A stretch of 64,000 bases of DNA, from positions 682,001-746,000 of the forward strand of contig NZ_CP031055.1 in the NCBI RefSeq assembly GCF_003345295.1, given 5' to 3'. Within the stretch, counting starts at the first letter, position 1. Each line of letters begins with the position of its first letter. A program made the translations under genes and the position numbers. Below, one piece after another: positions 1 through 8,564 of this stretch. The notes beneath the pieces are model-generated. The model ran no database searches, was not told the origin of the DNA, and saw only the letters and a list, made by a program, of their open reading frames with translations. This stretch comes from Vibrio splendidus. GTDB taxonomy: Bacteria > Pseudomonadota > Gammaproteobacteria > Enterobacterales > Vibrionaceae.

Positions 1-109
1 TGACTACCGAGAATCAACATGCGATGGTTGTTGTTTTGCAAATTAGGTTTATTCGATAAATAAGAATTGCGAGCCAACAAACAAGCTGATGAAAACAAGG
101 TGTATAACG

Positions 110-140
110 AAGCGGGTCACTCAGGTGACCCGCTTTATTT
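110..140 (+). terminator. Rho-independent terminator upstream of comEA
   Basis: A perfect 11-bp inverted repeat (arms 110-120 and 125-135, loop TCAG) is followed by TATTTTT. It should end a transcript entering from left of the window and insulate comEA. In bases 1-109 one frame is open from base 3 to a TAA at 57-59; it may be the tail of an upstream gene, but 18 codons are too few to identify it. Confidence 0.85.
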
Positions 141-209
141 TTGTCTGGTGATTGTGTTATCTAGTGCGGTAAATGCATAAGTTACGTTTTTTGTTCAAAG
201 GAACGGTTT

Positions 210-509
210 ATGCGCACGATATATTCAACACTACTTCTTTCATTTCTGATGGCTCTGAGCTCCCCAGCGTTTTCTGATAGCCCATCTAAAGCTGAGCTTT
301 ACGATGGCATCGAGATTACGGTAAACATCAATACTGCGACGGCAGAAGAACTCTCAGCGCTATTAGTTGGTGTTGGGGACAAGAAAGCCCAAGAAATCGT
401 CGATTACAGAGATCAAAACGGTGCGTTTACGACTGCTGATGATTTGGTGAGTGTGAAAGGGATAGGTGAAGCTACGGTTGAAAAGAACCGCGAAAGAATT
501 CAACTTTGA
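210..509 (+). CDS. comEA: ComEA-type periplasmic DNA-binding helix-hairpin-helix protein
   Basis: A 99-residue secreted protein. Residues 1-22 are a signal peptide. The rest is a double helix-hairpin-helix fold: NINTA opening near 39, first hairpin GVGDKKA at 54-60, second hairpin VKGIGEATVEK at 82-92. This is the compact architecture of the ComEA proteins that hold incoming transforming DNA in the periplasm and ratchet it inward. The start has a good Shine-Dalgarno (AAGGA) 8 bases upstream. Its stop overlaps the stop of the convergent rhombosortase gene by 10 bases. Competence function is inferred from family; a related HhH protein of other use cannot be excluded. I saw no clear CRP-S competence site upstream. 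Confidence 0.85.
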   Translation: MRTIYSTLLLSFLMALSSPAFSDSPSKAELYDGIEITVNINTATAEELSALLVGVGDKKAQEIVDYRDQNGAFTTADDLVSVKGIGEATVEKNRERIQL

Positions 510-1048
510 TCCGTTTTTCTACTTGTTAGAAATGAAGCGATAGATATGAAGCCTCCGGCCAATGCACCTGCTAGGTGGGCTTCAATCGCGACACGAGCAT
601 TAATCAGTTCGCCAGTCGTGCTAGAAGGGCCAATAAGCTGCTCCCAGGCGATTTTAGCGATTAATCCCAATACTAACAGCCAACTTGATCTCCTACCGTT
701 TAAAGCCTCACTGAGCGCGAATAAGCCAAACAACCCATGCAAAGTGCCAGATAGGCCAACATAGATCTGAATACTCGAAAACAACAGAGCGATCCCAGTC
801 ACTAAACTAATCACAAGCAGAGCAAGAACAAGCTGTTTTTTACTCGGTTGAAACAGATAGCTGATGATCCATAAGCCTGCTAGATTCATCAGAAGGTGCG
901 AGTAGTTGGTATGTGAAAAGTTTCCTGTTAGGATCCGCCACCATTGCCCCTCGGCAATCGCATTGCTATCCCATACGACCCAAGCTTGTATTGGCTCAAA
1001 TTGGAATAAGACGCATAAAAGTGAAGTGAAAATTAAAACAGGGTACAC
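500..1048 (-). CDS. rrtA: Rhombosortase (rhomboid-family intramembrane serine protease)
   Basis: A polytopic membrane protease of about 182 residues. The rhomboid signature GLSGTLHG places the catalytic Ser near residue 100, and the partner His lies near 158 (EAHLAG). An HTNYSHLLMN motif near 46-55 matches the rhomboid His/Asn helix. The short six-helix form is that of rhombosortases, which cleave the GlyGly-CTERM tail of secreted proteins in Vibrio (RssP/RrtA of V. cholerae). The open frame runs on to 1159, but that head would lie over the coding start of the divergent DTW gene; GTG at 1048-1046, just before the first hydrophobic helix, is a better start. The two divergent start codons are then only about 10 bases apart, on opposite strands. 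No GlyGly-CTERM substrate is seen in this window. Confidence 0.8.
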   Translation of the reverse strand: MYPVLIFTSLLCVLFQFEPIQAWVVWDSNAIAEGQWWRILTGNFSHTNYSHLLMNLAGLWIISYLFQPSKKQLVLALLVISLVTGIALLFSSIQIYVGLSGTLHGLFGLFALSEALNGRRSSWLLVLGLIAKIAWEQLIGPSSTTGELINARVAIEAHLAGALAGGFISIASFLTSRKTDQS

Positions 1049-1057
1049 ATTAAATCC

Positions 1058-1657
1058 ATGTCTCGTTATTGCCCCCAATGCAGCAAGGCTTTGAAAGCTT
1101 GTATTTGTCAGTGGGTTACACCACTCGAATCGAATGTTGAGCTTATCATTCTTCAGCACCCATCAGAAGAGCATCGCCCGATGGGAACTGCGCGTATCCT
1201 CTCGTTATCTCTAAATAACAGCGTGACGTTTGTCGGTGAAGATTTTTCAGACAACAAACAATTGAACGCATTACTGGCCAATGAACATTACCAACATGTG
1301 ATTTTATACCCAAGCGAAAACTCTGTTTCAGTTGAGTCGGCAACATCTCCTAATAAGAAATTGCGTGTGATTTTATTGGATGGGACGTGGAAGAAGGCGT
1401 TCAAGATGTGGCAGGTGTCGAGTAACTTGCATGCGCTGAGCACGGTTCATTTACCGAAAGACCTCAAGGGTAATTATCGAATCCGTAAAGCGCCCAGTGA
1501 AAACAGCCTTTCTACCGTCGAAGCCGGCTATCATTTGCTTAGCTTGCTAGAGAGTAATGGTGACTTTAGCCCTTTGCTAACGGCATTTGACCAAATGATT
1601 CAGTTTCAAATCAATCAAATGCCGCCGGGTGTGTTTGAGAAAAATTATTTAGATTAA
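1058..1657 (+). CDS. DTW-domain tRNA-uridine aminocarboxypropyltransferase
   Basis: A 199-residue cytoplasmic protein. Residues 5-17 hold four cysteines (CPQC...CIC) that form a zinc-ribbon-like start, and the family signature DGTW sits at 108-111. DTW proteins (E. coli TapT/YfiP and relatives) transfer the 3-amino-3-carboxypropyl group of S-adenosylmethionine to uridine in tRNA (acp3U). The start ATG has only a weak ribosome-binding site, but the Cys-rich N-terminus fits the family beginning. The gene is convergent with the dGTPase gene and divergent from the rhombosortase gene. Which tRNA position it modifies cannot be read from sequence; several DTW paralogues exist in gammaproteobacteria, so I give no symbol. 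Confidence 0.8.
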   Translation: MSRYCPQCSKALKACICQWVTPLESNVELIILQHPSEEHRPMGTARILSLSLNNSVTFVGEDFSDNKQLNALLANEHYQHVILYPSENSVSVESATSPNKKLRVILLDGTWKKAFKMWQVSSNLHALSTVHLPKDLKGNYRIRKAPSENSLSTVEAGYHLLSLLESNGDFSPLLTAFDQMIQFQINQMPPGVFEKNYLD

Positions 1658-1683
1658 GCCGTCACATTGAAGCGAGTACGCCG

Positions 1684-3027
1684 TTAAAATTCCGTATGAG
1701 CTGAGAACAGTTGTTGATGCATTTTCTGCGCAAGATCATCGGTCATGGATGAGATGTAATCGGCTATCACGCGCATCTTTCTCGATTCATCTTGATGCTG
1801 TAGCCATTGCTTCTTGATGGGCAGTGGCAGCAAGCGTTCAGGATCAGCACTGAACGCTTCAAACATGTCCATGATGATCTGTTGGCCCTTGTATTCGATT
1901 ACCTGAACCTGAGGGACTTGAATCACGAACTCGCTGACAAAGTGCTTCAGTTTATCGAGTGTGCCATCCATGCTCGGTTCAAGCACGGCATTGTAAGCCA
2001 ACAGCACATTCTCAAAGCTAGCATCCACTCGTTCAATAGAAATACTGGTCAACAGAGCGTTAACTATCCCACCAATCGCATCCTTTCGACGATACTGCTC
2101 ACCAGAGAAAAGCATCTCTGTAATTGAATCTAGGTGTTCACAAATCCAAGGATCGGCCATCTCTTTAAGTTGAGGGTAAGCTGAATCTACCCATTGAGCT
2201 TTGGTCACAGAGCCAAGCACAATGGCATCTTCTAAATCATGTACGCCATACGCGATGTCATCGGCCAACTCCATGATTGAACAATCAAGTGACTTATATT
2301 TGGTCTTATTGTGCTCAAGTGGCTCGGTATGCGTTTTTCTTTTCTGTTTTAGAAGCTGTTGGTCGCTGCTTGAAAGCGGCTCCAGTACCCAGTTAAAAAG
2401 TTCTTCATCATGATCGTAGATGCCTTTTGCTGGCATCCAATCTTTGGCTCGGAGTTGTCGTTGGTGCTTAACAGGCTCAGACTGTAATTTAGCTTGAACT
2501 TCGCTAAGAAGTGAAGGGTATTTAATCAACCCCAACAGAGTGCGTCGAGATAGATTCATCCCGTGATGTTCGGTGTAGGGTTCTAGCTGTGTGACAATGC
2601 GAAACGTTTGGGCATTGCCTTCAAAGCCACCGTGGTCGCGCATCATATAGTTCAACGCGACTTCACCACCATGCCCATAAGGCGGGTGGCCAATGTCGTG
2701 AGCTAAACACAGTGAATCAATCAAGCTATCTGAGGGGAGAAGATCTCGAAACTCGATCTGCTTTTTCTTGAGTTGAGCGACAATGCCAGTACCAAGTTGT
2801 GCGGCTTCTAGCGAATGGGTAAGGCGAGTTCGGTGGAAATCGTTTACCGTGGTGCCGTGAACTTGGGTTTTTGCTTGGAGGCGACGAAAAGCAGCAGAGT
2901 GAAGCACACGCGCACGATCGCGTTGATACGGGCTACGATGGTCATCACGCCTTATTTTATGTTCATCGTCATTTCGATGTTGCCATTCTTGTTCGAGTTC
3001 AAATGGTGGTTCGAGTGGAGAAGTCAA
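1684..3027 (-). CDS. dgt: dGTP triphosphohydrolase family protein (dGTPase, antiphage type)
   Basis: An HD-superfamily phosphohydrolase of about 447 residues that hydrolyses dGTP (and perhaps other dNTPs) to nucleoside plus triphosphate. The metal ligands are visible: H near 71 (RLTHSLE), the HD pair near 110-111 (LAHDIGHPPYGH), and a later Asp in ELADDIAYG. The N-terminal YQRDRARVLHSAAFRRL segment is typical of dGTPases. Two TTG starts are possible (3042 and 3027); the second has an AGGTG ribosome-binding site at good spacing, so I use it. Genes of this length in Vibrio are often grouped with dGTPases that starve infecting phage of dNTPs. The neighbour yfbR encodes a dNMP phosphatase, so the pair can take dGTP and dNMPs to nucleosides. 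Confidence 0.88.
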   Translation of the reverse strand: MTSPLEPPFELEQEWQHRNDDEHKIRRDDHRSPYQRDRARVLHSAAFRRLQAKTQVHGTTVNDFHRTRLTHSLEAAQLGTGIVAQLKKKQIEFRDLLPSDSLIDSLCLAHDIGHPPYGHGGEVALNYMMRDHGGFEGNAQTFRIVTQLEPYTEHHGMNLSRRTLLGLIKYPSLLSEVQAKLQSEPVKHQRQLRAKDWMPAKGIYDHDEELFNWVLEPLSSSDQQLLKQKRKTHTEPLEHNKTKYKSLDCSIMELADDIAYGVHDLEDAIVLGSVTKAQWVDSAYPQLKEMADPWICEHLDSITEMLFSGEQYRRKDAIGGIVNALLTSISIERVDASFENVLLAYNAVLEPSMDGTLDKLKHFVSEFVIQVPQVQVIEYKGQQIIMDMFEAFSADPERLLPLPIKKQWLQHQDESRKMRVIADYISSMTDDLAQKMHQQLFSAHTEF

Positions 3028-3081
3028 AATAGCACCTATCAATCTGATTTATTTAGCTAATTACACTCAAGTTATACCCAG

Positions 3082-3666
3082 CTAGCTTATCTCGTCTAGT
3101 GATAATTCAAAGCTTGGCGCAAATGTGGTGAGAAAGTAGTCCATTTCTGGGCTTTTACGCTGTTCGAGTGTTTCTTCCAGTCGGCGTTTCGCTTGCTCGT
3201 ATTCATGATTGCCCGCACTGAGCTCCTCCAAGCATTTCAAATAAGCACAGATCGTGTCGGCTTGTTTAACGATGCTTTGCTCTTCTTTACTTGCTGTTCC
3301 AGATATCAAAAACGGGGCGAAGTCGTCGCGGAACTCTTCTGGCAGCATTGAAAGCAGTCTTTGCTCTGCTGCCGCTTCTATCTTTTTATACTCTTGTGCG
3401 ATGTCTGGATTGTAGTATTTAACTGGCGTCGGTAAATCACCCGTTAGCACTTCACTGGTATCGTGATACATGCCAAGCAGCGCAATGTGCTCGGGGTTGA
3501 GCTGGCCATCAAACTTCTTATTTTTAATCAATGCCAAGGCGTGTGCGACGAAAGCAACTTGCAGGCTATGTTCTGAAATGTTCTCACTTGAGACTGAGCG
3601 CATGAGGGGCCATCGTTGGATAAGCTTCATACGGGCAAGATGGGCAAAGAAATGGCTCTGTTTCAT
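3082..3666 (-). CDS. yfbR: 5'-deoxynucleotidase YfbR
   Basis: A 194-residue HD-domain phosphatase that removes phosphate from 2'-deoxyribonucleoside 5'-monophosphates. The E. coli YfbR metal and catalytic residues are all present at the same numbers: H33 (SEHSLQ), H68-D69, E72 (HDTSE) and D137 (QADTICAYL). The opening segment SHFFAHLARMKLIQRWPLMR is family-typical. AAAGGA lies 5 bases before ATG. The order alaA-yfbR is shared with E. coli. The upstream side is unusual: a 159-bp foldback element begins only 14 bases before the start codon, so the promoter must lie in or beyond that element. Confidence 0.93.
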   Translation of the reverse strand: MKQSHFFAHLARMKLIQRWPLMRSVSSENISEHSLQVAFVAHALALIKNKKFDGQLNPEHIALLGMYHDTSEVLTGDLPTPVKYYNPDIAQEYKKIEAAAEQRLLSMLPEEFRDDFAPFLISGTASKEEQSIVKQADTICAYLKCLEELSAGNHEYEQAKRRLEETLEQRKSPEMDYFLTTFAPSFELSLDEIS

Positions 3667-3680
3667 ACGCGTCCTTTTAG

Positions 3681-3839
3681 TACCAATCGTAGTAAATAAC
3701 TGGTCATCCTAGCTTGTTAAAAAACTCGATAACTTTGTTAGAATTTTTGATTGTAGAATAACTACTTACCAAAAAATCCTGCCTTGTTCTCAAGTTTTTT
3801 TCCTACGCTATTTCTGACACTTACTTACTGTGATTGGTA
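3681..3839. repeat. MITE-like foldback element with terminal inverted repeats
   Basis: Both ends carry TACCAATCnnAGTAAnTAAnTG-type sequence in opposite orientation: the left end starts at 3681 and the right end runs back from 3839, with about 20 of 24 positions matching. The interior is also roughly self-complementary around 3757-3760 (GAATTTTTGATTGTAG against the reverse of TTACCAAAAAATCC), so the whole 159 bp can fold. It has no open frame. This fits a miniature non-autonomous element. No clear target-site duplication is visible. Confidence 0.55.
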
Positions 3840-3896
3840 TAAGCAATGCTCCACTCGTATCTTGTGTTAACTCAAGCAGTACGAGACAGCGGATAC

Positions 3897-3920
3897 AAAA
3901 AAGGCTCCCAAACAGGAGCC
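3897..3920 (-). terminator. Terminator of alaA
   Basis: On the minus strand a 6-bp GC-rich stem (GGCTCC/GGAGCC, arms 3915-3920 and 3903-3908, 6-base loop) is followed by six T (3902-3897). It lies 78 bases past the alaA stop and separates alaA from yfbR. Apart from this and the foldback element, the 3667-3997 gap shows nothing else. Confidence 0.8.
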
Positions 3921-3997
3921 CTTTAAGCATAGAAGTGATTGATTACAAGTTAAAGTCTTTTAAAACAGCAAATTGTAGTCATCTTTCTTTGTGCTAA

Positions 3998-5230
3998 TTA
4001 ACCTTCGATGAGGTCGTCTTGGCTGTAGGTCTGTAAGAAGCGCTCTAGACGACCAATCGCGATTTCTAGGTCTTCGATATGTGGCAGAGTCACGATGCGG
4101 AAGTGATCCGGTTTTGGCCAGTTGAAGCCAGTACCTTGAACCAATAGCACCTTCTCTTGCTTAAGGAAATCGAGCACGAATTTCTGATCGTCTTTGATGT
4201 TGTACATATTGGTGTCGATCTTAGGGAACAGGTACATCGCGCCTTTTGGTTTCACACAAGAAACGCCAGGGATTTTGTTGATCAGTTCCCATGCACGGTC
4301 ACGTTGCTCAAGCAGTCGACCACCAGGAAGAATCAGTTCGTTGATACTCTGATAACCACCCAGTGCTGTTTGGATGGCGTGCTGCATTGGTACGTTGGCA
4401 CACAAACGCATCGAGGCCAGCATTTCTAGCCCTTCAACGTAGCCTTTCGCTATGTGCTTCGGACCCGTTAAGAACATCCAGCCACCACGGAAACCACACA
4501 CGCGGTAAGCCTTAGATAGACCATTGAATGTGACCATTAGTACGTCTTCAGCAAGCGTTGCGACTGAAGTATGTACGGCACCGTCGTAAAGCACTTTGTC
4601 GTAGATTTCATCAGCGAAGATGATCAAACCGTGTTCACGAGCAATCTCAACAACTTGTAATAGGAAATCACGGCTGTATACCGCGCCCGTTGGGTTGTTC
4701 GGGTTGATAAGAACGATGCCGCGAGTCTTTGGTGAGATCTTCGCACGCATGTCGTCTAGATCTGGATACCAATCAGCATCTTCATCACACAGGTAGTGAA
4801 CCGGTGTACCACCAGAAAGCGCAACAGATGCTGTCCATAGTGGGTAGTCCGGAGCGGGAACTAAGATTTCATCACCATTATCCAGTAGCGCCTGCATAGA
4901 CATAACGATAAGCTCTGATGCGCCATTACCAATGTAAACGTCTTCTACATCAAGGTTACGTAGGCCTTTTTTCTGGTAGTGCTGAACAACCGCTTTGCGG
5001 GCTGAATAGATGCCTTTTGAGTCACAGTAACCTTGAGATGTCGGTAGGTTACGGATTACATCAACAAGGATTTCATCAGGGGCGTCAAAACCAAATGGGG
5101 CGGGGTTACCAATATTAAGCTTTAGTATTTTATGCCCTTCTTCTTCCATGCGCTTAGCATGTTTGAGTACAGGCCCCCTGATTTCGTAGCATACGCTGTT
5201 GAGTTTTGACGACATCCCGATATTTTGCAT
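3998..5230 (-). CDS. alaA: Alanine aminotransferase AlaA (glutamate-pyruvate transaminase)
   Basis: A 410-residue PLP-dependent class I/II aminotransferase that makes alanine from pyruvate and glutamate. Fold-type I landmarks are seen: NPNNPTG at 176-182, DEIY at 207-210, the Schiff-base lysine K240 in NGLSKAYR, and the phosphate-binding Arg in RGGW after 247. Length and the gene position next to yfbR match E. coli AlaA (YfbQ). CAGGA lies 8 bases before ATG. The gene is transcribed away from menF; the 281 bp between them must hold both promoters. Confidence 0.92.
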   Translation of the reverse strand: MQNIGMSSKLNSVCYEIRGPVLKHAKRMEEEGHKILKLNIGNPAPFGFDAPDEILVDVIRNLPTSQGYCDSKGIYSARKAVVQHYQKKGLRNLDVEDVYIGNGASELIVMSMQALLDNGDEILVPAPDYPLWTASVALSGGTPVHYLCDEDADWYPDLDDMRAKISPKTRGIVLINPNNPTGAVYSRDFLLQVVEIAREHGLIIFADEIYDKVLYDGAVHTSVATLAEDVLMVTFNGLSKAYRVCGFRGGWMFLTGPKHIAKGYVEGLEMLASMRLCANVPMQHAIQTALGGYQSINELILPGGRLLEQRDRAWELINKIPGVSCVKPKGAMYLFPKIDTNMYNIKDDQKFVLDFLKQEKVLLVQGTGFNWPKPDHFRIVTLPHIEDLEIAIGRLERFLQTYSQDDLIEG

Positions 5231-5511
5231 TGCCGATTTCCTGAAATTAATTTAAATACTTTATTAAAGTACCGCAAAATGGGGTTTGATAGAATAAAAA
5301 TCTGATGAATGTCGCATTTCAGTGTCACGTTTGGTCTTTTTGTTGTCACTCTTTTCTAAATTTTAATTAATCGCTTTCTTTGTTGTTGTCTAAGATGAAT
5401 AAAGAGGCTGGATCGCTTAAAATCACAGGAATGTTCAAAAGATATAGTAGATTCTTGATCTAAGTGGGTGCTGCCCATAAAGTATCAAACTAATATAATA
5501 ATAATTTAGAT

Positions 5512-6834
5512 GTGAACGAGGTCGATTTGTCACATTTCCAGCAAACTATCTCCGCTTTGATTGAGCGAGTACAAAATGCCCAAGCAAGTGAAGTTCGTTG
5601 TGTTGAAGTTCTAACGCAAAAACCATCGTTTGCATTTATAGAATGGCTTCATGCTCAACCGCTCTTTCCAAAGTTCTACTGGCAGTCACGTGACACTCGT
5701 GAAGAGGTCGTCGCGCTCGGTCAACTGCACACTTTTTCTGATCCTGCTCCCGCGTACGCAATTCTTGGTGAAGACCAACGAATCTGGGGTGGACGTTCAT
5801 TTGATGGACATACCGCAAAGAACCGTCGTTGCATGGAATCGTTTTTCTTCCTTCCTCAGGTTGAATTAATCCGCTTTGACGACACTTGGTCGCTAGCGGT
5901 TAACTTGTCTCCTGATCGCGTTGCCTCCATTAACGCTTTGAATAAGCTTTCTGTAGAAGCGGCGATATTGGCACCTTTGTCGGCTCACATTGAACAGATT
6001 AACCACGTTCCAGAACGAGAACAGTGGGGTAATTTGGTCGATAAAGTGCTTCAGGGCATTAGCGACGAAGAGTACAAGAAAGTTGTTTTAGCGCGTAAAA
6101 CCACACTGCAGCTCGATGCGCCAATCTGCGCGGCTCAATTACTCAAGGCCAGCTACCTGCAAAACCATCACAGCTTTCACTTTATGTTGGTATTGGATTC
6201 TAAACACAGCTTTATTGGCTCAACGCCAGAGCGTTTGTATAGCCGGTATGGGACAGAGCTGGATACTGAAGCGCTAGCGGGAACCATTGGTCGCGGAGAA
6301 AACGCGACAGAAGATATGGAGTTAGCGAACTGGCTTTCTCAAGACAGTAAAAACCTCAATGAGAACCAGTATGTGGTCGACGACATCATTGAGCGCCTAA
6401 CTCCTCATTCTCAAACGGTCCATGTTGAAAAGGATACGCGTCTTGTGCGCTTGCGTAAGGTGCAGCATCTTAAGCGTAATATCCACGCCCAGCTTAATAA
6501 TGGCGTTAACGGTGTGCAGTTGCTTGCTGCATTACAGCCGACTGCTGCGGTGGCGGGTTTGCCGCGTAAAGAGGCGATGGACTTCATTCTTGAACACGAA
6601 CCGTTTGCGCGAGGCTGGTATGCAGGCTCTGTTGGCTATATCAGTCATCAGAGAGCAGAGTTTTGTGTCGCGATTCGAAGCGCGTTAGTTGTAAACGATC
6701 AAGTACAGCTGTTTGCTGGCGCAGGGATCGTGCCGGGATCGGTTGCCGAGCATGAATGGCAAGAATTGAACAAGAAGATGTCAACCTTACTCAGCTTGAT
6801 TTCGGATCACCCGCCGTTGGGTGTGGCGTCATGA
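5512..6834 (+). CDS. menF: Isochorismate synthase MenF
   Basis: First enzyme of menaquinone synthesis; it converts chorismate to isochorismate. The 440-residue protein has the chorismate-binding fold: VVLARKTTL near 193, FIGSTPERLYSR near 236, ALAGTIGRG near 255, and the C-terminal FCVAIRSALV and GAGIVPGS segments. The first possible start is GTG at 5512, which lacks a ribosome-binding site; TTG at 5527 has GAGG 5 bases before it and may be the true start. The stop overlaps the menD start (ATGA), so menF and menD are translationally coupled. Confidence 0.92.
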   Translation: MNEVDLSHFQQTISALIERVQNAQASEVRCVEVLTQKPSFAFIEWLHAQPLFPKFYWQSRDTREEVVALGQLHTFSDPAPAYAILGEDQRIWGGRSFDGHTAKNRRCMESFFFLPQVELIRFDDTWSLAVNLSPDRVASINALNKLSVEAAILAPLSAHIEQINHVPEREQWGNLVDKVLQGISDEEYKKVVLARKTTLQLDAPICAAQLLKASYLQNHHSFHFMLVLDSKHSFIGSTPERLYSRYGTELDTEALAGTIGRGENATEDMELANWLSQDSKNLNENQYVVDDIIERLTPHSQTVHVEKDTRLVRLRKVQHLKRNIHAQLNNGVNGVQLLAALQPTAAVAGLPRKEAMDFILEHEPFARGWYAGSVGYISHQRAEFCVAIRSALVVNDQVQLFAGAGIVPGSVAEHEWQELNKKMSTLLSLISDHPPLGVAS

Positions 6835-8555
6835 ATCACGACCAAGCCGTATTAAATAGAGTTTGGAGTCACACATTACTTGAAGAGCTAGCACGCAACG
6901 GTGTTGAACATGTTTGTGTTGCACCGGGCTCTCGCTCAACGCCGTTAACTCTAGAAGCTGAAGCCAACTCCAAGTTAACCTTACACACGCACTTTGATGA
7001 GCGTGGTCTTGGATTTTTAGCTTTAGGTTTAGCTAAAGCCAGTGATAAGCCAGTTGCCGTGATTGTTACCTCTGGTACTGCTGTCGCTAACCTTCTTCCT
7101 GCGACGGCTGAATCTGGGCTGACACGAGATAAGCTGATTTTGCTGACCTCTGATAGACCCATCGACTTGGTCGACTGTGGTGCCAATCAAGCGATTCAGC
7201 AACAGGGTATCTTTTCTTCCCATGTTGAAAGTGCTTTAAACTTACCAAGCCCTAGTACACAAGTTTCTCTGAATTGGTTACTGACATCGGTTGATCACGC
7301 CCTAGTGAAACAACGCAATGTTGGTGGTGCGATTCATATCAACTGTCCGTTCCCAGAACCTCTATATTCTGCAAATAGCGTGGAAATGTATGCGGAATAC
7401 ACATCCAGTGTCGCTGGGTGGAAATCGGGAACAGGTAGTTACAGCCAAACGTTTTTACCTAATCAAGTGAACACACAACCTATTGCTCCAGGTGAGTATC
7501 TTGGACGTAAGGGTGTGGTTATTCTCGGTTCGCTAGATATTGAACAGGCGAAAAAAGCTCAGCAGTTTGCCACTGCATTAGGTTGGCCAGTTTTTTGTGA
7601 CCCTCAATCAGGTGTCACAAGTGATTGGAAACATTATGATCTTTGGATGCAGAGTGACGTAGCGAAAGAACAACTTAACCAATGTGATTTCATCCTTCAG
7701 TTCGGTGAGCGCATTGTTTCTAAGCGCCTTAATCATTGGATAAAGTCGCAAGCATCATCATTCTGCTCATCACAATATATTGTTGTGTCACCAGATACGC
7801 ACCGAATCAACCAAGATCATCTGCCTCAAACTCATATCGTTGCTGCTATCGAGTCATGGGTGTCAGAGCAGCATTTACCCACCTTGCTAGGCCAGCATGC
7901 AGGTTGGGCGGCTCCTTTAATCGAGGTCGCAAATACTGTTCAGCAACTCGCCCTCGCGCAAATATCCAACAATGACCAATTGACGGAACTCAGTGTTGCC
8001 GTTGACTTGTCGTCTAGACTTAAAGGCAGAGAGCTATTTGTGGGAAATAGCTTGATGGTAAGGCTGGTGGATATGCTGTCATCAATATCTGCGAATCAAG
8101 TTTACAGTAACCGTGGTGCATCGGGCATTGACGGCTTGGTGGCGACGGCTGCGGGCGTGGTGAAAGCCAACCAGAATCCTTTGTTGATGTTGATTGGTGA
8201 TACCTCTTTGTTGTACGACCTCAATTCACTGGCTCTGCTGACTCATAATTTAACGCCGATGGTTATTGTTGTGACCAACAATGACGGTGGTGCAATCTTT
8301 GACTTGTTGCCGGTACCAGAGCAGCAAAAACAGTCACTTTATCAAATGCCTCATGGTTTCAGTTTTGAACACGCTGCTGCGCAGTTCCAACTTGGTTACG
8401 CTGCACCAGAAACCTTGAATTGCTATCAAAACATTATCGAACAACATTTCGAACAGGGTCAGGGTACCTTGCTCGTTGAAGTTAAGACGCCTCCCGAACA
8501 AGCGTCTACTTTGCTGAAACAATTCAGTTCAATGCTCACCGAGGCATTAGCCTAA
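6831..8555 (+). CDS. menD: SEPHCHC synthase MenD (ThDP-dependent)
   Basis: A 574-residue thiamine-diphosphate enzyme that joins isochorismate and 2-oxoglutarate to give 2-succinyl-5-enolpyruvyl-6-hydroxy-3-cyclohexene-1-carboxylate. The N-terminal pyrimidine-binding region has CVAPGSRSTPL and a FDERGLGF stretch with the activating Glu. The C-terminal diphosphate-binding motif runs from GDTS to NN (MLIGDTSLLYDLN ... VVTNNDGG). The frame is open further upstream, but ATG at 6831 overlaps the menF stop by four bases and gives the family length, so it is the start. Confidence 0.94.
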   Translation: MNHDQAVLNRVWSHTLLEELARNGVEHVCVAPGSRSTPLTLEAEANSKLTLHTHFDERGLGFLALGLAKASDKPVAVIVTSGTAVANLLPATAESGLTRDKLILLTSDRPIDLVDCGANQAIQQQGIFSSHVESALNLPSPSTQVSLNWLLTSVDHALVKQRNVGGAIHINCPFPEPLYSANSVEMYAEYTSSVAGWKSGTGSYSQTFLPNQVNTQPIAPGEYLGRKGVVILGSLDIEQAKKAQQFATALGWPVFCDPQSGVTSDWKHYDLWMQSDVAKEQLNQCDFILQFGERIVSKRLNHWIKSQASSFCSSQYIVVSPDTHRINQDHLPQTHIVAAIESWVSEQHLPTLLGQHAGWAAPLIEVANTVQQLALAQISNNDQLTELSVAVDLSSRLKGRELFVGNSLMVRLVDMLSSISANQVYSNRGASGIDGLVATAAGVVKANQNPLLMLIGDTSLLYDLNSLALLTHNLTPMVIVVTNNDGGAIFDLLPVPEQQKQSLYQMPHGFSFEHAAAQFQLGYAAPETLNCYQNIIEQHFEQGQGTLLVEVKTPPEQASTLLKQFSSMLTEALA

Positions 8556-8564
8556 GGACTTTAC

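Noticed and set aside
1..109. A partial gene at the left edge (open frame from base 3 to the TAA at 57-59)
   Set aside because: Only 18 codons are available, too few to support a call.
6756..6830. Longer menD start at 6756
   Set aside because: It would add 25 residues inside menF without a ribosome-binding site; ATG 6831 overlaps the menF stop and matches family length.
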